A DNA stretch of 64,000 nucleotides, from contig JABTUC010000001.1 of the NCBI GenBank assembly GCA_015075545.1, positions 930,001 to 994,000 of the forward strand. Reading direction: 5' to 3'. Below, piece by piece: positions 60,408 to 64,000 of the stretch. Source of the stretch: Ideonella sp. (GTDB lineage Bacteria > Pseudomonadota > Gammaproteobacteria > Burkholderiales > Burkholderiaceae_C). A model generated the notes under the pieces. It searched no databases. It was given only the letters and a program-made list of their open reading frames with translations, and was not told the DNA's origin. Every line of letters begins with the position of its first letter. Position 1 is the first letter of the stretch. The translations under genes were made by a program, and so were the position numbers.

Positions 60408-62102
60408 ATGGATCCGAGCAACCGATCGCCCGAGCCCGGCGTCCTGAGCTTCGGGCCGTTCGTCCTCGACAACCCGCGCGCGCTGTTGACGCGAGACGGT
60501 GCCGCAGTGCCGCTGCGCCCAAAGACCTTTGCGCTGTTGTCCGCGCTGGCCGCCGACGCCGATCGCGTCGTCGGCAAGCAGAAGCTGCTCGCCACGGTGT
60601 GGCCGGGGCTGGTGGTCTCCGACGACTCGCTGTCGCAATGCGTCAACGAATTGCGCGTCGCGCTCGACGACCGCGACCACAACCTGATCAAGACCGTGTC
60701 GCGGCGCGGCTATCGCTTGGACCTGCCGCCGCAAGCGCCTGCGGCAGACACGGGTGCGCCGACTGCGCCGCCCGCCTCCGCGCAGGCGCCGACGCTGCCG
60801 CGCCGCGCGCGCTGGCTCGGCGCCACCGTCGCGGCAGCGCTGACGATCGCCGCGCTGGGCGCGTTCATGCAGTCGCGCGACGCGCAGGCGCCGGCCGCGG
60901 GCGCCGTGCGGCGCTCGATCGCGGTGCTGCCGTTGTCCGATTTGAGCGAGGAGCGCCGCGGGTACTTCGCTGACGGTGTGACCGAGGACCTGGTCACCGA
61001 ACTGGCCGGGCTGCCCGGCATGCTGGTGGTCGGCAGCAAGTCGGCCGCGGTATCGGCCGGGCCGCAGGGCGACCTGCGCAAACTCGGCCGCGACTTGAAC
61101 GTGCGCTATGCGCTGACTGGCAGCTTGCGGCGCAACGGTACCGCCGTGCAAATCAACGCGCAGTTCGCGGCGACCGATAGCGGCGCGGTGCTGTGGAGCG
61201 AGCGATTCGACTACCCGACCGGCGCCGAGTGGACCTGGCAGCGCGACATCGCGCGGCGCATCGCACAGACGCTGCACCTGAAGCTTGCCGATGCCGAAGC
61301 GATATTGCGCGGCCACAGGCAGGCCGAGGCGATCGACGCCGTCATGCAGGGCCAGCACATCATGCGCACCTCGACTGCGCCGGCCGACGTGCTGCGCGCG
61401 CGCGGCCACTTCGAGGCGGCGCTGGCGCTCGACACCGGCTCTGTCAATGCACTGTGTGGCCTGGCGCAGACCTACGCAGCGCAGCTGCGCGGTCTGTGGA
61501 GCGACGACCGCGAGACGCATCTGCAGCAGGCGGAACGCGCCGTCGAACGCGCGCTCGCGCTCGATTCCGGCAGTCCGATGGCGCTCTATACGCACGGCCA
61601 CGTGCTGGCGCTGCGCGGGCGGCTGGAGGAAGCGCTGCGCAGTTACGAAAAGGTCGTCGAACTGCGTCCCGGCGACTCGTGGGCGCACACGCGCATCGGC
61701 CTGACCAAGCTCGAACTCGGGCGGCTGAGCGAGGTTGCGGCTCATGTCGCCGAGGCGAAGCGCCTCAATCCATTCGAGCCGACGCTGCGCGCGCTCGGTC
61801 ACTTCATTGCCGGCAGCGCGGAATTCCACCTGCAGCGCGACGACGACGCCTATGAGCACATGCGGCAGTCGGCGGCGCTGAACGGGCAGAACCCCGCGCC
61901 GTGGCTCTACATGGCCGCGATGGACGGCTTGCGCGATCGGCCCGAAGCGGCGACGCGCAACCTCGAGCAGGCGCGTCGTCTGCAGGCGGGTCTGACTGTA
62001 GGCGCGCTGAAGCAGGCCAACCGGCGGGCCGATGAAGGGCCGAACCGCGCCGGGCGCGAGCGCTTCTATGCGGGCCTGACCAAGGCGGGAATGACCGAGT
62101 AG
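60408..62102 (+). CDS. Membrane-linked winged-helix regulator with TolB-like and TPR domains (CadC-like)
   Basis: A 564-residue protein. The N-terminal OmpR/PhoB-type winged helix (about 10-108: LRPKTFALLSALAADADRVV, VSDDSLSQCVNELR, TVSRRGYRLDLPP) is followed by a single membrane helix (about 132-152). A periplasmic TolB-N/adenylyl-cyclase-associated segment (RRSIAVLPLSDLSEERRGYF) and about four to five TPR repeats (340-520) complete it. An AGGAGG ribosome site precedes ATG 60408. It probably binds the adjacent tandem repeats and senses a periplasmic signal, like CadC. Autoregulation is an inference. Confidence 0.87.
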   Translation: MDPSNRSPEPGVLSFGPFVLDNPRALLTRDGAAVPLRPKTFALLSALAADADRVVGKQKLLATVWPGLVVSDDSLSQCVNELRVALDDRDHNLIKTVSRRGYRLDLPPQAPAADTGAPTAPPASAQAPTLPRRARWLGATVAAALTIAALGAFMQSRDAQAPAAGAVRRSIAVLPLSDLSEERRGYFADGVTEDLVTELAGLPGMLVVGSKSAAVSAGPQGDLRKLGRDLNVRYALTGSLRRNGTAVQINAQFAATDSGAVLWSERFDYPTGAEWTWQRDIARRIAQTLHLKLADAEAILRGHRQAEAIDAVMQGQHIMRTSTAPADVLRARGHFEAALALDTGSVNALCGLAQTYAAQLRGLWSDDRETHLQQAERAVERALALDSGSPMALYTHGHVLALRGRLEEALRSYEKVVELRPGDSWAHTRIGLTKLELGRLSEVAAHVAEAKRLNPFEPTLRALGHFIAGSAEFHLQRDDDAYEHMRQSAALNGQNPAPWLYMAAMDGLRDRPEAATRNLEQARRLQAGLTVGALKQANRRADEGPNRAGRERFYAGLTKAGMTE

Positions 62103-62184
62103 CGGCGCGTCGCCGGTCAAGGCCCCGGGTACCGGTCACGAACATGGACCTGCATCGCGCCCGGGTGCGGGTTTCGAGATCGCG

Positions 62185-62685
62185 TCAGAGCCAGCGTCGC
62201 ACGCGGCGCTTGTAGTCGACGTACTCGGCACCGAACTTCGCTTCGAGGGCCCGCTCCTCGGGCCGGATCTGGAAGCGCTGGATGTACCCGGCGAAGGCGA
62301 TCGGCCCCACCAGCACGACCGGCGCGGCAAGGTACACGGCCAGCGCGAGCAGGCCCAGCAGCAGTCCGAGGTACATCGGATTCCTGCTGATCTGGAACAC
62401 CCCCTCGTCGACCAGTCGAGAGGCACGCTCGGGCTTCAGCGGGTTCACCGTGGTCCCGGCCTTGCGAAAAGCGCGCGAACCGGCGACCGCGAAGGCAGCG
62501 CCGACTGCAGCCAGCACACCTGCAACTTGCAGGCGCAGCAGATCCGGCATGGACACCACGGGCGTCAGCCGCGCGACGAACCACATTCCCGCCACGATCA
62601 CCAGCGCGACCAGCGGCGGCGGCACCTTGGTTTCGAGTCGGCGCAGCCAGTCGGCTGTTCGCCCCGCGCCGTCGTGCACCGTCAT
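62185..62685 (-). CDS. Isoprenylcysteine carboxyl methyltransferase/PEMT-like membrane protein
   Basis: A 166-residue integral membrane protein with about four helices. The methyltransferase core is GVFQISRNPMYLGLLLGLLA (about 103-122, the S-adenosylmethionine-binding RNPMY motif) and the C-terminal EERALEAKFGAEYVDYKRRV (Glu pair). This fits the ICMT/phospholipid-methyltransferase family. ATG 62685 has GAAGGAGCACCC upstream. Substrate is unknown; bacteria often have orphan copies. Confidence 0.85.
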   Translation of the reverse strand: MTVHDGAGRTADWLRRLETKVPPPLVALVIVAGMWFVARLTPVVSMPDLLRLQVAGVLAAVGAAFAVAGSRAFRKAGTTVNPLKPERASRLVDEGVFQISRNPMYLGLLLGLLALAVYLAAPVVLVGPIAFAGYIQRFQIRPEERALEAKFGAEYVDYKRRVRRWL

Positions 62686-62788
62686 CGGGTGCTCCTTCTC
62701 GAATGGATTGCCCACCCGGATCTGCGCCTCGGGGCCGCAGAAAGCCGAACGCCCTGGCGGCGATACGCTGCCAAAGCGTCGAACTCAT

Positions 62789-62865
62789 TGGTCGGGGTGG
62801 CGGGATTCGAACTCGCGACCCCTTGCACCCCATGCAAGTGCGCTACCAGGCTGCGCTACACCCCG
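62789..62865 (-). tRNA. tRNA-Pro(GGG)
   Basis: 77 bases on the minus strand, starting CGGGGTGTAGCGCAG and ending with an encoded CCA. Acceptor stem CGGGGTG pairs with CACCCCG. The anticodon arm CTTGC-ATGGGGT-GCAAG gives anticodon GGG, reading CCC/CCU. The T-arm has GTTCGAATC. Its position after the MerR gene downstream of ihfA is common in betaproteobacteria. Confidence 0.96.
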
Positions 62866-62911
62866 ACGACGGTATGAATTATAGGTGCGCGTCGCGCCGC
62901 ACCCGGGCGGC

Positions 62912-63367
62912 TCAGCCTTCCAGCAGCTTGCGGATCGACAGCAGCTCGGTGCGCAGCTGCGCGAGGTCGACTTCGGTCACCTCCGGCAGCGGCAGCTTCT
63001 CGGGTGCGGCCTTGCCCTCGGTCGTCGCTTCGGCCTGCGCAGCGGCGCCGAGCTCGTCGTCCCCAGCTTCGGCAGCCAGCACCACGTCGCCGTTGCTGCG
63101 CTCGGCCCGCGGCGCCTGCTCGGCCAGGCGATTGCGCGCGCCGCTGATCGTGAAGCCCTGGTCGTACAGCAGCTCGCGGATACGCCTGATCAACAGCACT
63201 TCGTGGTGCTGGTAATAACGGCGATTGCCGCGCCGCTTCACCGGCTTGAGCTGCGTGAACTCCTGTTCCCAATAGCGCAGGACGTACGGCTTCACGCCGC
63301 ACAAGACACTGACTTCACCGATCGTGAAGTAGCGCTTAGCCGGAATCGCCGGGAGCCCATTCTCCAT
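62912..63367 (-). CDS. MerR-family regulator next to ihfA
   Basis: A 151-residue protein with an N-terminal MerR DNA-binding domain (about 12-75: YFTIGEVSVLCGVKPYVLRY, then RRGNRRYYQHHEVLLIRRI). The rest is an Ala/Glu-rich linker and a short C-terminal helix (DLAQLRTELLSIRKLLEG). It lacks the Cys set of metal-sensing MerR proteins. ATG 63367 gives MENGLPAIPAKRYF, as in neighbours of ihfA across betaproteobacteria. Target genes are unknown. Confidence 0.92.
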   Translation of the reverse strand: MENGLPAIPAKRYFTIGEVSVLCGVKPYVLRYWEQEFTQLKPVKRRGNRRYYQHHEVLLIRRIRELLYDQGFTISGARNRLAEQAPRAERSNGDVVLAAEAGDDELGAAAQAEATTEGKAAPEKLPLPEVTEVDLAQLRTELLSIRKLLEG

Positions 63368-63401
63368 TGAAATCAATGAGGTGGCACGGTAAAGCTAGAC
63401 T

Positions 63402-63767
63402 TTACTCGAACTCCCCTTCGGCGGGCGTGTCGCCCTGCACGATTGATTTCAGCTTCTGGCTTGCGTGAAAGGTCACGACGTGTCGGGCCTTGATCGGAAT
63501 GGCCTCGCCGGTGCGCGGGTTGCGCCCTGGTCGCGGCGCCTTGCGCCGGATGTTGAAGTTGCCGAACCCCGACAGCTTGACGTCTTCGCCCGACACGAGG
63601 GTGGCGTGCACCAGCTCGAAGAAGGCTTCGACCATGTCCTTCGACTCGCGCTTGTTCAGGCCGAGCCGTTCGAACAACAGCTCTGCCAGCTCGGCCTTGG
63701 TCAGCGTGGGCGTCTGCAGCGACGGCACGGCGACGGCACGTGAACCCGCAGCTTGCTCGATCGTCAT
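63402..63767 (-). CDS. ihfA: Integration host factor subunit alpha
   Basis: Histone-like DNA-bending subunit of 121 residues. The HU/IHF core (about 22-110) is clear: [40 protein letters not shown] and a DNA-contacting arm with [16 protein letters not shown]. The N-terminal 20 residues (Ala/Val/Gln-rich) extend beyond E. coli IhfA. It lies 29 bp after pheT on the same strand, the usual pheST-ihfA order. Confidence 0.96.
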   Translation of the reverse strand: MTIEQAAGSRAVAVPSLQTPTLTKAELAELLFERLGLNKRESKDMVEAFFELVHATLVSGEDVKLSGFGNFNIRRKAPRPGRNPRTGEAIPIKARHVVTFHASQKLKSIVQGDTPAEGEFE

Positions 63768-63796
63768 GGTTCCCTCGGCATCGTTGGTGATCTTGT

Positions 63797-64000
63797 TCAG
63801 CCGCGCAAGCGGGCGCCGACCCGCTCGAGTGCCCGCGCGCGCGCCGCCTGCAGGGCCGCTTCGATCCGCTCGTCGGTCAGCGTGGCGGCATCGTCCATCA
63901 ATTCGAGGCGCACGGCCATACTGTGTTCACCCGGGGCGAGGTCGGCCGATCCACCGGGGCGGTAGAGGTCGAACAGGGTGGCGCGGCGCACCAGCCCGCT
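63797..64000 (-). CDS. pheT: Phenylalanyl-tRNA synthetase beta subunit, C-terminal end only
   Basis: The last 67 residues of PheT; the gene runs off the right edge. It matches the ferredoxin-fold anticodon-binding domain: [40 protein letters not shown] and a final [20 protein letters not shown]. The order pheT-ihfA-merR supports the call. Confidence 0.93.
   Translation of the reverse strand, partial: SGLVRRATLFDLYRPGGSADLAPGEHSMAVRLELMDDAATLTDERIEAALQAARARALERVGARLRG

Overview
The window is a dense, high-GC stretch of a Burkholderiales-type betaproteobacterial chromosome, most like the Rubrivivax/Leptothrix/Methylibium group. This rests on base composition and gene order (ilvB-ilvH-ilvC-pssA-leuA; pheT-ihfA-merR-tRNA-Pro; sigma factor-DUF3619-DUF3106-RDD). 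Genus is an inference. No rRNA, CRISPR array, intact insertion sequence or prophage was seen.

Layout. 1-3.3 kb: an RND efflux permease (cut by the window edge) and its membrane-fusion lipoprotein, with a strong promoter carrying a palindromic operator. 3.4-6.4 kb: hpnCDE, which makes squalene for hopanoids. 6.4-8.3 kb: an IclR regulator convergent with a penicillin-binding endopeptidase. 8.4-16.5 kb: a branched-chain amino acid block on the minus strand (ilvB, ilvH, ilvC, pssA, and two different isopropylmalate synthases in tandem). A Leu-rich leader peptide plus terminator precedes the leuA pair, and a possible second leader precedes ilvB. 16.6-19.9 kb: six overlapping genes starting with a sigma-70-family factor. 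19.9-26 kb: PII protein, NAD synthetase, a FemAB/GNAT-like protein and an M16 peptidase. 26-29 kb: soluble and membrane proton-pumping pyrophosphatases, divergent from each other.

29-42 kb looks accessory. It holds a lipoprotein glycoside hydrolase with a Calx-beta domain, a LuxR regulator, a frameshifted alcohol-dehydrogenase-like gene, a branched-chain-type ABC binding protein with an acyl-CoA ligase, and an exported coiled-coil/ankyrin gene pair. A decayed partial copy of the ankyrin gene lies about 5 kb away. 42-53.7 kb is an acyl-CoA catabolic cluster in two divergent arms (ligase, citryl-CoA-lyase-like, DUF35 protein, thiolase-like protein; two acyl-CoA dehydrogenases, two crotonase-fold enzymes, amidohydrolase, two thioesterases, TetR, Zn dehydrogenase). 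The arms share a promoter region with an inverted repeat.

53.8-59.8 kb is a sufBCDSUT iron-sulfur assembly operon. A small palindromic repeat has inserted between sufC and sufD, flanked by 7-bp direct repeats, without losing translational coupling. 59.9-62.1 kb: a small exported protein divergent from a winged-helix/TPR regulator, with three 11-bp tandem repeats between them. 62.2-64 kb: a small membrane methyltransferase-like protein, tRNA-Pro(GGG), a MerR regulator, ihfA and the end of pheT.
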